Shown piece by piece: positions 33,387 to 42,012 of a DNA stretch of 64,000 nt. A program made the position numbers and the translations under genes. The notes under the pieces are model-generated. The model saw only the letters and a program-made list of their open reading frames with translations. It ran no database searches and was not told where the DNA came from. Origin of the DNA: Prevotella sp. KH2C16 (GTDB lineage: Bacteria; Bacteroidota; Bacteroidia; Bacteroidales; Bacteroidaceae); the NCBI RefSeq assembly GCF_900113305.1, contig NZ_FOOW01000003.1, positions 1-64,000 of the forward strand. Reading direction: 5' to 3'. Within the stretch, counting starts at the first letter, position 1, and the number at the start of each line of letters is the position of its first letter.

Positions 33387-33902
33387 TTAATCTTCAATAA
33401 TGTATGCAGAAACAATTTCTCCGTAATAGCAGAAGTGGTCGCCTGTTTCCATCGTATAGAACTGGCGGGTAATCTCGTCGTTGAACTTGTATGATTCCTG
33501 CTCTTGGCTATAGAGCACACGGCACTCCAATGTCAGGGGCAGTTCCTTGATGCCTGGCGTGTTGATGACCTCGGGGTCCACAGGCGTAAGCCCTGCCACT
33601 TCAATCTTATCCATATCCCGACCGCTCTTTGAGCCGCATATGCCCAAAATTTTCCTTCGATATTCACCAACAGGCACATTAATAGTAAATTCGCGGCACT
33701 TGTCAAGCATCTCCCTAGTATAACGCTGATGTCTCACATATGCCACAAATATAGGTCGCTCCCAAATGATGCCAAGTGTTCCCCAGCCGATGGTCATTGA
33801 ATTAACCTTGTCACCAACCTTTGTGGTAAGTAGGATTCCTGGTCTCATGGCCTTGATAATCTCGCCCGCATAGTCGCGGATGTCAATCTTCTTCTTTGTC
33901 AT
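33387..33902 (-). CDS. Flavin reductase family protein
   Basis: 171 residues. RPGILLTTKVGDKVNSMTIG, then WGTLGIIWERPIFVAYVRHQRYT, is the FMN-binding split-barrel pattern; GICGSKSGRDMDK follows. It probably transfers electrons from NAD(P)H to flavin or binds FMN itself. Coupled to the downstream flavodoxin-like gene. Confidence 0.85.
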   Translation of the reverse strand: MTKKKIDIRDYAGEIIKAMRPGILLTTKVGDKVNSMTIGWGTLGIIWERPIFVAYVRHQRYTREMLDKCREFTINVPVGEYRRKILGICGSKSGRDMDKIEVAGLTPVDPEVINTPGIKELPLTLECRVLYSQEQESYKFNDEITRQFYTMETGDHFCYYGEIVSAYIIED

Positions 33903-33944
33903 GGCTTCTTTTTTTATAAGTGATTCTACTTTTATAAAGGTAAC

Positions 33945-34247
33945 CTAACACCCACTTCCATCAATACTGCAAGAGGCACCGATGTTTTCGTCAGGCATCG
34001 GCTCCAAGCCTGCATCTTTGGAAGACAGGGTTACCGTTCCATCCTCCAGTACATAGCAAGGAATACCCACATCACCAATCTTTTTAGCTTCGTCGAAAGC
34101 AGGATGATTATCTCTCAAATCAAGGAACTGTTTCAGATTACGCACATGTTTACTTATATCTATCACCTCAAAATGAGGATTACCTTCAACCTGCTTCTCT
34201 ATATACTCACAATACGGGCAGGTCTGCATTACAAACATCTTAATCAT
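33945..34247 (-). CDS. Glutaredoxin-like protein
   Basis: 100 residues from the ATG at 34247 (MIKMFVMQTCPYCEYIEKQV). The CPYC active site is at residues 10-13, GIPCYVLEDG carries the cis-Pro region. The Cys-containing C-terminal tail (ASCSIDGSGC) is unusual for a glutaredoxin and could bind metal or form extra disulfides. The longer open frame upstream lies inside the nitroreductase gene. Confidence 0.85.
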   Translation of the reverse strand: MIKMFVMQTCPYCEYIEKQVEGNPHFEVIDISKHVRNLKQFLDLRDNHPAFDEAKKIGDVGIPCYVLEDGTVTLSSKDAGLEPMPDENIGASCSIDGSGC

Positions 34248-34275
34248 TGTATCTATTATTTTGTTTAACTTATAT

Positions 34276-34956
34276 CTACTCAAAATTGACTTTGCCTGAA
34301 CCAATCTCAAAGTGGTATTTGACAATGCCTAAATCTATCTGTGTGTAGCCAATCAGGGAAAATCCTTTCTTGGCTCGTACCCGATGACGATTGTTACTCA
34401 TGTCGACATACTCAAACGAGAACTTTTGCTGGTTCACGGCTGTAGGAGCAAATAATGCTGCCTCCACTCCTTTCTTGAACCACGACGGAGTGATGTCAGA
34501 CGCATTGCTCACTTGCTCTACGGTCTTGATCTTATGCCCGACACCTTGTGTCTCACCATAGCCGATGGCAATGTAACAGGCAATCTTTTCGCCCTCTTCA
34601 AGCACATATGTTCCTGGCACTTTCGAGTAGCTGAGTCCAACCCAGCAGGTGTTCAAACCAAGTGTTTGGGCGAGTAAGACGAGATGCTCGCCGTAGTAGC
34701 CTACACGCTCGTCTAAGTCATCGGATTTCTTTCCAGCCATGACAAGATAGTTGTTGGCATTGCGGAACTTCCCGTATTTGGCCATAGTCCCTTGGAATGC
34801 CTTTGGCTCATTGCATACCAACTGAATGTGAAGTTGGCCCTCATTGTTCAACTTCACAATTTCATCTTCAAGCAATTTGACGATTTCCTCGCTCAATGGC
34901 TGGTCTTTGTAAGCCCTCACACTATGCCGGGCTTCTATGGCTTCCTGTATTGTCAT
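34276..34956 (-). CDS. Nitroreductase family protein
   Basis: 226 residues. It starts MTIQEAIEARHSVRAYKDQP, the conserved FMN-phosphate-binding RHSVR motif; YYGEHLVLLAQTLGLNTCWVG and AIGYGETQ are typical of the fold. FAPTAVNQQKFSFEY matches the family. First gene of the redox cluster nitroreductase, glutaredoxin, flavin reductase, flavodoxin-like protein, suggesting joint use of NAD(P)H and flavin, for instance against electrophile or oxygen stress. Confidence 0.87.
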   Translation of the reverse strand: MTIQEAIEARHSVRAYKDQPLSEEIVKLLEDEIVKLNNEGQLHIQLVCNEPKAFQGTMAKYGKFRNANNYLVMAGKKSDDLDERVGYYGEHLVLLAQTLGLNTCWVGLSYSKVPGTYVLEEGEKIACYIAIGYGETQGVGHKIKTVEQVSNASDITPSWFKKGVEAALFAPTAVNQQKFSFEYVDMSNNRHRVRAKKGFSLIGYTQIDLGIVKYHFEIGSGKVNFE

Positions 34957-35108
34957 ATTTTAGATGATATATTACTATTCAATTATTATATGTCTTCTTT
35001 GCTACATTAAGATACATACCGCTACATTTTCGCTATATTGAATCATTGTCGTTATAGCATGTTAGTCGTTGTGTATCAGTCCCGCTACATCATGCTATGT
35101 GTTTTCCT

Positions 35109-36365
35109 TTATTGAAGCGATCGTTGGAATACCTGTTCAAACACATCCACTTCTCGCTTGGCTATACCCAGGCGAGTGGCTATGGACTTCCAATGCTTCA
35201 CACCAGCCTTCACTTCATCGATGATACGCACGGCTTCGTCTTTGCCTATCATATACTCCTCCGAGGAATCAAGCAACACCTGAAGGTCCGCATGATTCGT
35301 TGTGGAGTTGATGAGCAAAGACTGGTATTCATTCAGAGTCGGATTCATATCGTATGCCGGTGATAGCGTCCAGCCCCGTGGAGTCAGCAGGAATCCGTGG
35401 TTGCGGAAATGGTCATCGCTATTGCCGATGGCTATATTGAATGCCACTCGACGATAGAGCTGACGAAGGTTCTGCTCCACGTCACAACAGTTCTGGAGGA
35501 TGAAGTCCACGATGTCCAGATAGCCGTTACCCGTTTTGGCATCACAGCCATCAGTCAAGCCCAGCAGGGTCATGGCTGATGCGAAATGCTTTCTTCGACC
35601 ATCGGCTGTCCTGTCGAAACGCCTGGAAAGTAAGGCATGGTATTTCCCACCTGTCTCAATGACACTAGTCTCTGCAGCTATGACTCCAGCCTCTTTCGCC
35701 AACAGATGACTGTGGTGTTCCCAAAGACCTACATCATAGTCATCGTTCCTTGACGGGAACTTGGCTACGCAAAGCCGGCCTTCATCATTAATCACACCAG
35801 CCTTGGGACGGGCACCGCCAAGCGAAGTGCCAGGATGAACGAGTTGCAAGAGCCATTTCTTCTCAGGCAACTGGTTCTGCTCCTCACTCTTCTCTATCTC
35901 CATACTGGCTGCCACCAATGCCCGTATGTCGGTCAAAGGGGGAATACGAAGCGATTCCTCACAATTGATGTACTCTCCATCTTGTTTTTCCTTAAAGCGG
36001 AAACCACCCATGCGGGAGTAGTCATCGATACCCATGAGGTAATCAAACGACGAAAGCTTACGTACCGGGCGTTTCTCTTCCGTAGCAAGGATTTGTTCGC
36101 GACGGTTAAGCAGTAATCTTCCCCAACGGTCAGGCAAGGCATCGCTGAAGCAGCTGAAGATGTCCCTGTCCGGCTGGGTATATTGCTGACCAGGATAGTT
36201 GTTGATGTCGGCACTCAGAAAGAGGCTGCCATACTGACGGAGCCAGTCGTTATCATACTTGAACGAATAGGAGTCTGAGCCACGGAGGGATTCATAGCCA
36301 AGTTCACCGACCAGCATTGGTTCGTCAAGCCAGTCAAAATCCGCATATACATACAGTGTCTTCAT
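35109..36365 (-). CDS. hipA: HipA-type Ser/Thr kinase toxin
   Basis: 418 residues, single-chain full-length HipA. HPGTSLGGARPKAGVIND is the Gly-rich loop, CVAKFPSRNDD the ATP-binding Lys, IGNSDDHFRNHGFL the catalytic loop, SPAYDMNP the metal-binding Asp. HipA kinases typically phosphorylate an aminoacyl-tRNA synthetase and induce dormancy. The gene starts three bases after hipB. It carries two of the three ACGT tetranucleotides seen in this window, suggesting recent arrival. Confidence 0.93.
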   Translation of the reverse strand: MKTLYVYADFDWLDEPMLVGELGYESLRGSDSYSFKYDNDWLRQYGSLFLSADINNYPGQQYTQPDRDIFSCFSDALPDRWGRLLLNRREQILATEEKRPVRKLSSFDYLMGIDDYSRMGGFRFKEKQDGEYINCEESLRIPPLTDIRALVAASMEIEKSEEQNQLPEKKWLLQLVHPGTSLGGARPKAGVINDEGRLCVAKFPSRNDDYDVGLWEHHSHLLAKEAGVIAAETSVIETGGKYHALLSRRFDRTADGRRKHFASAMTLLGLTDGCDAKTGNGYLDIVDFILQNCCDVEQNLRQLYRRVAFNIAIGNSDDHFRNHGFLLTPRGWTLSPAYDMNPTLNEYQSLLINSTTNHADLQVLLDSSEEYMIGKDEAVRIIDEVKAGVKHWKSIATRLGIAKREVDVFEQVFQRSLQ

Positions 36366-36368
36366 ACC

Positions 36369-36689
36369 TTATTGCTTTTTTGAAGCACGTTCACGATGTT
36401 TCAGTGCAAGATCCTGTAAGGCCCTTCCCATTTCATCGTTCTTCGCCAACAACAGGATGTCATCATCAAGCTGGAGGGCATAGAGCACACGGAGATAGAT
36501 ACCAATCGCTACTGTCGGAGTTCCTTTTTCTATCCTCGAAACGGTCAGAGGAGAACAAGTAGCCCGTTCTGCCACCTGCACTACACTAAGATTACGACGC
36601 AGGCGAGCCAGCTTTATTTGCTCACCTACCGTCTGCATCTTCTGTTCCAGTTTTCGGGGCAACTTATTGCCCATTGTTGTCTTGCTCAT
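36369..36689 (-). CDS. hipB: HipB-type XRE antitoxin
   Basis: 106 residues from the ATG at 36689. The helix-turn-helix is GEQIKLARLRRNLSVVQVAE, followed by RATCSPLTVSRIEKGTPTV. The basic C-terminus (KHRERASKKQ) may be the flexible degron seen in such antitoxins. It neutralises HipA and represses the operon. A -7-like TATCTTTA lies on the minus strand at 36718-36725. One ACGT lies here (36387-36390). Confidence 0.92.
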   Translation of the reverse strand: MSKTTMGNKLPRKLEQKMQTVGEQIKLARLRRNLSVVQVAERATCSPLTVSRIEKGTPTVAIGIYLRVLYALQLDDDILLLAKNDEMGRALQDLALKHRERASKKQ

Positions 36690-36867
36690 ATTGTTGCTCA
36701 ACTTATATTTACGAGCATAAAGATACAACAAATACTTTATTTTATGATATGTTATAACAATAAATATAGTTATTCAAGGCATTTTTAACAATTCAAGTCA
36801 TCTTTTGGAACCAAAAGCATACTCCTGAGATAGAATATCGCATGGACATTGGGAATACCCAGTCAAT

Positions 36868-36903
36868 GACAAAAATCGGCGATTTTGTCGCGCTGACAAC
36901 GGC
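36868..36903. repeat. Single palindrome of the 22-bp family plus AACGGC element
   Basis: GACAAAAATCGGC followed by GATTTTGTC (36868-36889), then AACGGC at 36898, which is 22 bases after the start of TCGGCGA at 36876. This is the short member of the family also found at 22.0 and 50.8 kb. The remaining bases between hipB and the next gene (36690-37083) show no gene. Confidence 0.85.
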
Positions 36904-37083
36904 TTCTTACCTTACTGGGCGGAAGCAGCATGGCAAAATGCGACTTCCTTGTAATTCTCCAAGGGCTTACCGGAAGTTGCTCCTTTTCCACCTATTAGTC
37001 TTTTAATATATGTTTTCAAGTAGTGGGACATAATAGAAATTGTATATTTTTTAGAAATTCCCATCCCGCACAAACAGAAGGGA

Positions 37084-37845
37084 TCATCTGTGAACTCTCA
37101 GATAAGTTGAACTTATGTAATTTGCCCAATATTCATTATGCAATTTTAAAAGTGCTACTAATTCTTGTATTTCCACTTGACAATGTGTTATATCCACATG
37201 ATTGAGAATTTCAATATAAGACACAAAATCAAGATATGTTTGGGGATAGCGACCATTAGAGCATGCATGGAGAATGCTCTCTAATGTCTCTTTTTGTTTC
37301 ATCGGGTCATGGAAAGAAGCTAATATCGTCCGTTGTTTAGAGCCGACTAATGACTTCTGTACTTTGTCATAATAATCAAAGGTTACGGAAAAATCATCCC
37401 ATGTTGATTGGTCATAGGTTGCCCTCTTATACCTATACCAGTTCTGCAGTTTCACATCATAAGAATAGAAATCATATACAGCCTTAACCGTTCCCCCTGT
37501 TGTCATGTGTAAATATTTGATAATAATTCCTTGTTGGGGAGATATATAGGTTAGCTCTCCTCCCATTGACTCATCAAGGTCAGCATTGTCTGTGAAAGAT
37601 AAAACCACCTTATTCCCCAATCGTATCTTTCCTTTTACATAGACCTCTGATGCATGCCAGTCATTACGATTCTCTTCGTCTCTGTAGAAAATAGTCTTAT
37701 GAACTATAGACATCTTGTCAGCAAGATTATCCATGTCAAAGAGTCCTTCTATTGTCTGGTATTCTGTTTCAACACGCTGTGCATAGCATGGTACAGCTAA
37801 CATTGTTAGAACAAAATATATAAATATGTATTTAAGATTTTCCAT
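37084..37845 (-). CDS. Secreted protein of unknown function
   Basis: 253 residues with a signal peptide (YIFIYFVLTMLAVPCYA). The mature part has no Cys and is rich in Tyr, Asp and aromatic beta-strand-like segments (KTIFYRDEENRNDWHASEVY, KLQNWYRYKRATYDQSTWDD). No family is recognised. It lies next to an IS30 remnant and hipBA, so it may belong to an accessory region. No partner gene is adjacent. Confidence 0.65.
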   Translation of the reverse strand: MENLKYIFIYFVLTMLAVPCYAQRVETEYQTIEGLFDMDNLADKMSIVHKTIFYRDEENRNDWHASEVYVKGKIRLGNKVVLSFTDNADLDESMGGELTYISPQQGIIIKYLHMTTGGTVKAVYDFYSYDVKLQNWYRYKRATYDQSTWDDFSVTFDYYDKVQKSLVGSKQRTILASFHDPMKQKETLESILHACSNGRYPQTYLDFVSYIEILNHVDITHCQVEIQELVALLKLHNEYWANYISSTYLRVHR

Positions 37846-37911
37846 TATTATACTTGTTTTAATTGTTTTAATCTCTCTCGAGCACGGCGGATTCCATAAG
37901 CAAGTGCAAAG

Positions 37912-38104
37912 TTACGCTATTTTTTCTTTAATCATGTTTTTTGGCTTGCAAAATCCGTTTTTCTTTCTTGGCCTGTTGTTTAATTTTTCAATTATGTTCC
38001 TGATATACAGCCTTGATATACCCCTGAAGTCCGTCTTCTTCGGAATGTGTTGCCTGATGAGACCGTTCATGTTCTCGATGGCTCCTTTTTCCCACGAGCA
38101 GTAC
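37912..38104 (-). mobile_element. IS30-family transposase fragment (C-terminal end)
   Basis: Reading the minus strand from 38104 gives YCSWEKGAIENMNGLIRQHI, PKKTDFRGISRLYIRN, IIEKLNNRPRKKNGF and a TAA at 37912. WEKGxxEN with the catalytic Glu, NGLIRQ and LNNRPRK are diagnostic of IS30 transposases. Only the last 63 residues remain; there is no start, DDE Asp pair or second terminal repeat, so it cannot move by itself. Confidence 0.88.
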
Positions 38105-38430
38105 TAATCATTTGGAAAGAATAGATAACACTTTCAATATATCTAAAGGTCGCCTTTATATTTTTATAAACAAATATCATAATAACTCGAATATTTTTTA
38201 TTTTTTCCTATATATTTTTTAATTATTAGCGTCTTTATTTTATACATTAACTAAAGAACCAATTGTATGAATCTTAAGATCTTACCCTGTTACAATTATT
38301 GGTATTACCACAATACAAAGATACAATATACTATCTCAATATCCTGCATTTCTCTGATATAATAAAGGGCTTCGTGAGTCGCAGTGATAATAAAATAATC
38401 AACCAACAGATAAATCTATATTTTTAAGTT
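38105..38430. other. AT-rich gap without recognisable gene
   Basis: These 326 bases between the IS30 remnant and the DUF4886 gene are AT-rich. I see no open frame, tRNA or clear hairpin. A weak promoter for the next gene may lie here but no full TAnnTTTG match is seen. Confidence 0.5.
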
Positions 38431-40635
38431 ATGATAAGAATTATAATCTTGACATTGGCTTTTTCACTTGCAACGGTAATTTCCGTAGCAAGTGAACCTC
38501 TCAAAGTTCTGGCCTTAGGTAACAGCTTCTCACAAGACGCAATAGAACAATATCTTCATGAACTTGCCCAAGCTGATGGTAAGGAACTAATTATTGGAAA
38601 TATGTATATCGGGGGTTGTTCACTGGAGAGACATTATAACAATATGCTTAATAACACCGCAGACTATGCATACCGAAAAATAGGCCTTGACGGAGTGAAA
38701 CATGAGACGGTCAATATGACAATTGATAATGCACTCATCGATGAGCAATGGAATTATATCAGTCTGCAGCAAGTGAGCGGTTTGTCTGGTGACTACAACA
38801 CATACAACCCTTATCTACCCGCACTTATTGCATATATCAGGGCTAAGCTTCCATCTGTAAAGCTTATTCTTCACCAGACTTGGGCATATTCTATGAACTC
38901 CACACACAGTGACTTCAAACGCTACGATAATAGTCAGATAAAAATGTATCACAGCATCATTGAGGCTACAACCAAAGCCTTCAATGAAAATGCCATGGAT
39001 TTACTTGTTCCTTGTGGAACAGCCATTCAGAATGCACGAACTACATTTATTGGCGACTATATGAATCGTGATGGTTATCACCTTAATGTCATTTATGGGC
39101 GCTATACCGCTGCTTGCACATGGTACGAAGCTTTATTCAAAACTAATGTAGTAGGTAATACATATTCTCCTGAAGGCATGAATGAATCTCTGAAACTCGC
39201 AACCCAGACTTCTGCACACGAGGCTGTAAAAAATCCCTATACAGTCACCGACTTGAGTTTCATACAAAATTCGGTAAATTCACATAAGTATTTTATCAAT
39301 ATAAAGGGTAAAGGTAAAAGAAATGGAAGCAGTTGGGATGACGCAATGTCATTCGACGATTTTTACGCCGATGTAAACCGTTTCGACGATGGCGACCAAT
39401 TTTTCTTTACCGGAGGAGTTTACAAGCCTAATCAAATTACTGAGATTACGAAAGGTTATACTTTTGTTGGAGGATTTTCTCCAGAACTTACCGGAATGGA
39501 TACTACCTTGCCAATTTATCCGTCGTCAACCCCTACGATTTTTTCAGGCGACAAGAATAACAATGAGATTGCTGACAATGGTGATGCTGTAGCTATTCTC
39601 AATTTCTCAACATCTACCGAGGATGGATCTATGCTTAAAGCTGTAACACTACACGGATTAGAATTTACTTGTGCTTACGATGCTACAGATGGAGAAAATC
39701 ATGGAGCTTTATGGCTTAAACACTGTGGTTTTGTTAACATAAAGGACTGCCGTTTCTATGGCAATGTTGGTAAAGGTAAGCTTGGTGGTATGGCCATCAC
39801 CTCACAGTATAGTCATCTTGTAGCAACCAACTGTCAATTTTTTGATAACGAAGCAAAAAGCCGAGGAGCAGCATTACGCTTCTCCTCAAACGATAAAAAT
39901 CGTGGGGTAGGCATCATCAACCGTTGTGCTATATATAATAATAAGGTAGAAGACGGTGTGGGGAGTGCCATCCTCGTACAACATGGCAAGGCTCTATATG
40001 TTGTCAATTCCACCATAACAGGAAATAGTACAAAAACACAGTCTGGAGCAATTTACTCTAATGGATCTGGAACATATTCTAATAAGGTGATAGTCATAGG
40101 CTCCACCATATCAGGAAACCAAGGTGGTCCGCAAATACAAATAGCCGCGAATGCTGATTTGAGTATTGCGAACTCCATTGTCGTAGGCGATAAATTTCCG
40201 GCTTTTACCCTTGCTTCAGTTAAGAACTTTCTTTCTGGTGGTTTTAACTTAACTAGTGATACAACTCAAGAATGGATTTTCAGCGATGATGCCGATGAGC
40301 AGAACGATTTTAGCAAAATCTATGGCAATGTTCAGATTAATGAAAACTACCTTCTCGTACCACAAATAACAGAAGGAAAATATAACATGGAAACACTGGG
40401 CGACGCTGTCTCAACATGGAATATTCCTGTTGATATTACGGTTGACCAGACTGGCACTGTACGCACAAACAAGTCGCTTCCTGGTGCATATGCTTCTGTC
40501 TTAACTTCGGGTATAAAGCAAGTGAATCGGAACATGTCGATTAATAAGGTACAATATGGTATTGACGGAGTGCGTATAGGCGGTATTCATCATGGAATAA
40601 GCATTATCAACGGAAAAAAAATAATCAACAGATAA
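38431..40635 (+). CDS. Secreted DUF4886 (SGNH-like) protein fused to a right-handed beta-helix
   Basis: 734 residues with signal peptide. Residues 22-270 are DUF4886: KVLALGNSFSQDAIEQY carries the SGNH Ser, GGCSLERHYNN follows, and DGYHLNVIYGRYTAA holds the Asp-x-x-His pair. Residues 290-680 are Gly/Asn-rich parallel beta-helix repeats (DCRFYGNVG, NCQFFDNEAKSRG, RCAIYNNKV, NSTITGNST) like surface adhesin or polysaccharide-lyase folds. It ends GISIINGKKIINR, a pattern like the terminal beta-strand of Bacteroidota sorting domains. Probably a surface carbohydrate esterase with a binding module. Confidence 0.78.
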   Translation: MIRIIILTLAFSLATVISVASEPLKVLALGNSFSQDAIEQYLHELAQADGKELIIGNMYIGGCSLERHYNNMLNNTADYAYRKIGLDGVKHETVNMTIDNALIDEQWNYISLQQVSGLSGDYNTYNPYLPALIAYIRAKLPSVKLILHQTWAYSMNSTHSDFKRYDNSQIKMYHSIIEATTKAFNENAMDLLVPCGTAIQNARTTFIGDYMNRDGYHLNVIYGRYTAACTWYEALFKTNVVGNTYSPEGMNESLKLATQTSAHEAVKNPYTVTDLSFIQNSVNSHKYFINIKGKGKRNGSSWDDAMSFDDFYADVNRFDDGDQFFFTGGVYKPNQITEITKGYTFVGGFSPELTGMDTTLPIYPSSTPTIFSGDKNNNEIADNGDAVAILNFSTSTEDGSMLKAVTLHGLEFTCAYDATDGENHGALWLKHCGFVNIKDCRFYGNVGKGKLGGMAITSQYSHLVATNCQFFDNEAKSRGAALRFSSNDKNRGVGIINRCAIYNNKVEDGVGSAILVQHGKALYVVNSTITGNSTKTQSGAIYSNGSGTYSNKVIVIGSTISGNQGGPQIQIAANADLSIANSIVVGDKFPAFTLASVKNFLSGGFNLTSDTTQEWIFSDDADEQNDFSKIYGNVQINENYLLVPQITEGKYNMETLGDAVSTWNIPVDITVDQTGTVRTNKSLPGAYASVLTSGIKQVNRNMSINKVQYGIDGVRIGGIHHGISIINGKKIINR

Positions 40636-40723
40636 ATATCAATGAAAGCAAAACAAACGACTCACAGCAGGTAAACGATAAGGAACAGGGTATGTCGTAT
40701 ATGCACAGTAAAACACCCCCATG

Positions 40724-40762
40724 CCCTTCGAATATTACATTTAACTCGAAGGGCTGTTTTCT
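40724..40762 (+). terminator. Terminator after the DUF4886/beta-helix gene
   Basis: GCCCTTCGA pairs with TCGAAGGGC around 14 bases, followed by TGTTTTCT. Confidence 0.8.
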
Positions 40763-40852
40763 ATAGAGTTACTATCGATATCAGACAAAGCAGAAGTTTC
40801 ACCTTTCTATGCGTAAGTACCTGTTTTTATATTACTGTTCAGATTCTAAAAG

Positions 40853-40892
40853 AAAAAAGCTGCGCCAATCAGTATGTATTGGACGCAGCTCT
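40853..40892 (-). terminator. Terminator after rubredoxin gene
   Basis: On the minus strand AGCTGCG..CCAAT pairs with ATTGG..CGCAGCT, followed by six T. Confidence 0.8.
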
Positions 40893-40914
40893 TTTATATC
40901 AAGGCTATTGGGAA

Positions 40915-41076
40915 TCAGTCTTCAGGACTGAAATCCTCTTTCCCGACACCGCATTCCGGGCATACCCAGTCTTCGGGTAAGTCCTCGAATGCTGTTCCGG
41001 GCTGAATGCCGTTATCCGGGTCTCCTACTTCCGGGTCATAAACCCATCCGCAAACATTACATACATACTTCTTCAT
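40915..41076 (-). CDS. Rubredoxin
   Basis: 53 residues, standard rubredoxin length: [20 protein letters not shown], then a [18 protein letters not shown] segment. The two CxxC(G) knuckles (CNVCG and CPECG) bind one iron. It carries single electrons, in anaerobes usually to oxygen or peroxide-reducing partners. It stands alone with its own terminator; AAGGAC lies before the ATG. The 234 bases upstream hold no other gene. Confidence 0.96.
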   Translation of the reverse strand: MKKYVCNVCGWVYDPEVGDPDNGIQPGTAFEDLPEDWVCPECGVGKEDFSPED

Positions 41077-41310
41077 GATGTCCTTGTTTTAATAATTAGA
41101 AAAAATTAATCTACTACTATCTTTTCAGAATATATATTCCGACGATTTTTAGATTTGTCTACAAAAATAATAAATAATATCAAATAAGACAGGGTTTTTA
41201 TATATAATTTTTATTAAAAGCTTTGTTATATGCTTCGCTTGAGAGAAAGAAGAAAATTGATTAATAAATCTTGAATGGCAGAACTTCGGAGGAAGTTTCT
41301 CAAAGAAAAA

Positions 41311-41342
41311 TTTGGATTCCGCAAATGAATTTGCTATATTTG
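41311..41342 (+). promoter_or_regulatory. Promoter of the small lipoprotein gene
   Basis: TTTG (41311-41314), 20 bases, TATATTTG (41335-41342). It overlaps the first codons of the longest open frame, which shows that the true start is downstream. Confidence 0.75.
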
Positions 41343-41386
41343 CATGCGTTTGGACATTATCATTGGGAAATATAGAATGGGGTAAG

Positions 41387-41860
41387 ATGTTTTTATGTGT
41401 ATGCGTTCTCTGTAGTTGTCAACATAACTACATCAAAGATAAAACAGAGACCTGCAATGACTCTCTCATTCAGGTCAAGTTTAATTTATCCCCTGAAAGA
41501 TATCAAAAGAAAGGACTTTTCTTTGTTCTTGATAATGATACTGTCCATGTCTATAATAGATATTTCTCTGATAAGGGAAAGAACCGGCTGGTTTTACAAT
41601 TCAGCATTTCCCTCGATTCTATCATTATACATGAATATCAGACCTGCGGAATAAAGTCTTTGCTGTCAAAATATTGCGAGATCATACAATATGATAAGAA
41701 TACAGCAGACACCGTCCTCCGCAACCAAAAGGATTTTAATCGCAAATGGACAATAATCTATGTTTTATCTAAACATAATCTCAAATATTTCAAACATGAC
41801 TTAACTGGGTATGAAGTATTCAGATATACTCATAATGCAGATCTGCATGAGGACAAGTAA
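41387..41860 (+). CDS. Small putative lipoprotein of unknown function
   Basis: 157 residues from the ATG at 41387: FLCVCVLCSCQHNYIKDKTE is a short hydrophobic signal with a lipobox-like LCSC. The frame is open to 41312 but that start lies inside the promoter. The mature protein has beta-strand-like alternation and an aromatic C-terminal half (YVLSKHNLKYFKHD). No family is recognised. Confidence 0.6.
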   Translation: MFLCVCVLCSCQHNYIKDKTETCNDSLIQVKFNLSPERYQKKGLFFVLDNDTVHVYNRYFSDKGKNRLVLQFSISLDSIIIHEYQTCGIKSLLSKYCEIIQYDKNTADTVLRNQKDFNRKWTIIYVLSKHNLKYFKHDLTGYEVFRYTHNADLHEDK

Positions 41861-41907
41861 AGACATGTAATTCGGAAATCCCCTGATAAAATAACTTCTT
41901 TGCATCA

Positions 41908-41958
41908 CAAAAAAATAGACAATAGGCCTGTTGCACATAGTTTGGTCAAGCCTATTGT
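41908..41958 (-). terminator. Terminator after ald
   Basis: ACAATAGGC and GCCTATTGT form the stem (41919-41927, 41950-41958); on the minus strand CTATTTTTTTG follows. Confidence 0.78.
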
Positions 41959-42012
41959 GCTATTAATTTCCCGCAAGGATATATGGGGCAAGAATCTACC
42001 ATGCTCCTGCTA

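Noticed and set aside
41312-41386. Longer N-terminus for the small lipoprotein
   Set aside because: The -33 and -7 promoter boxes lie within this stretch, so it is not transcribed.
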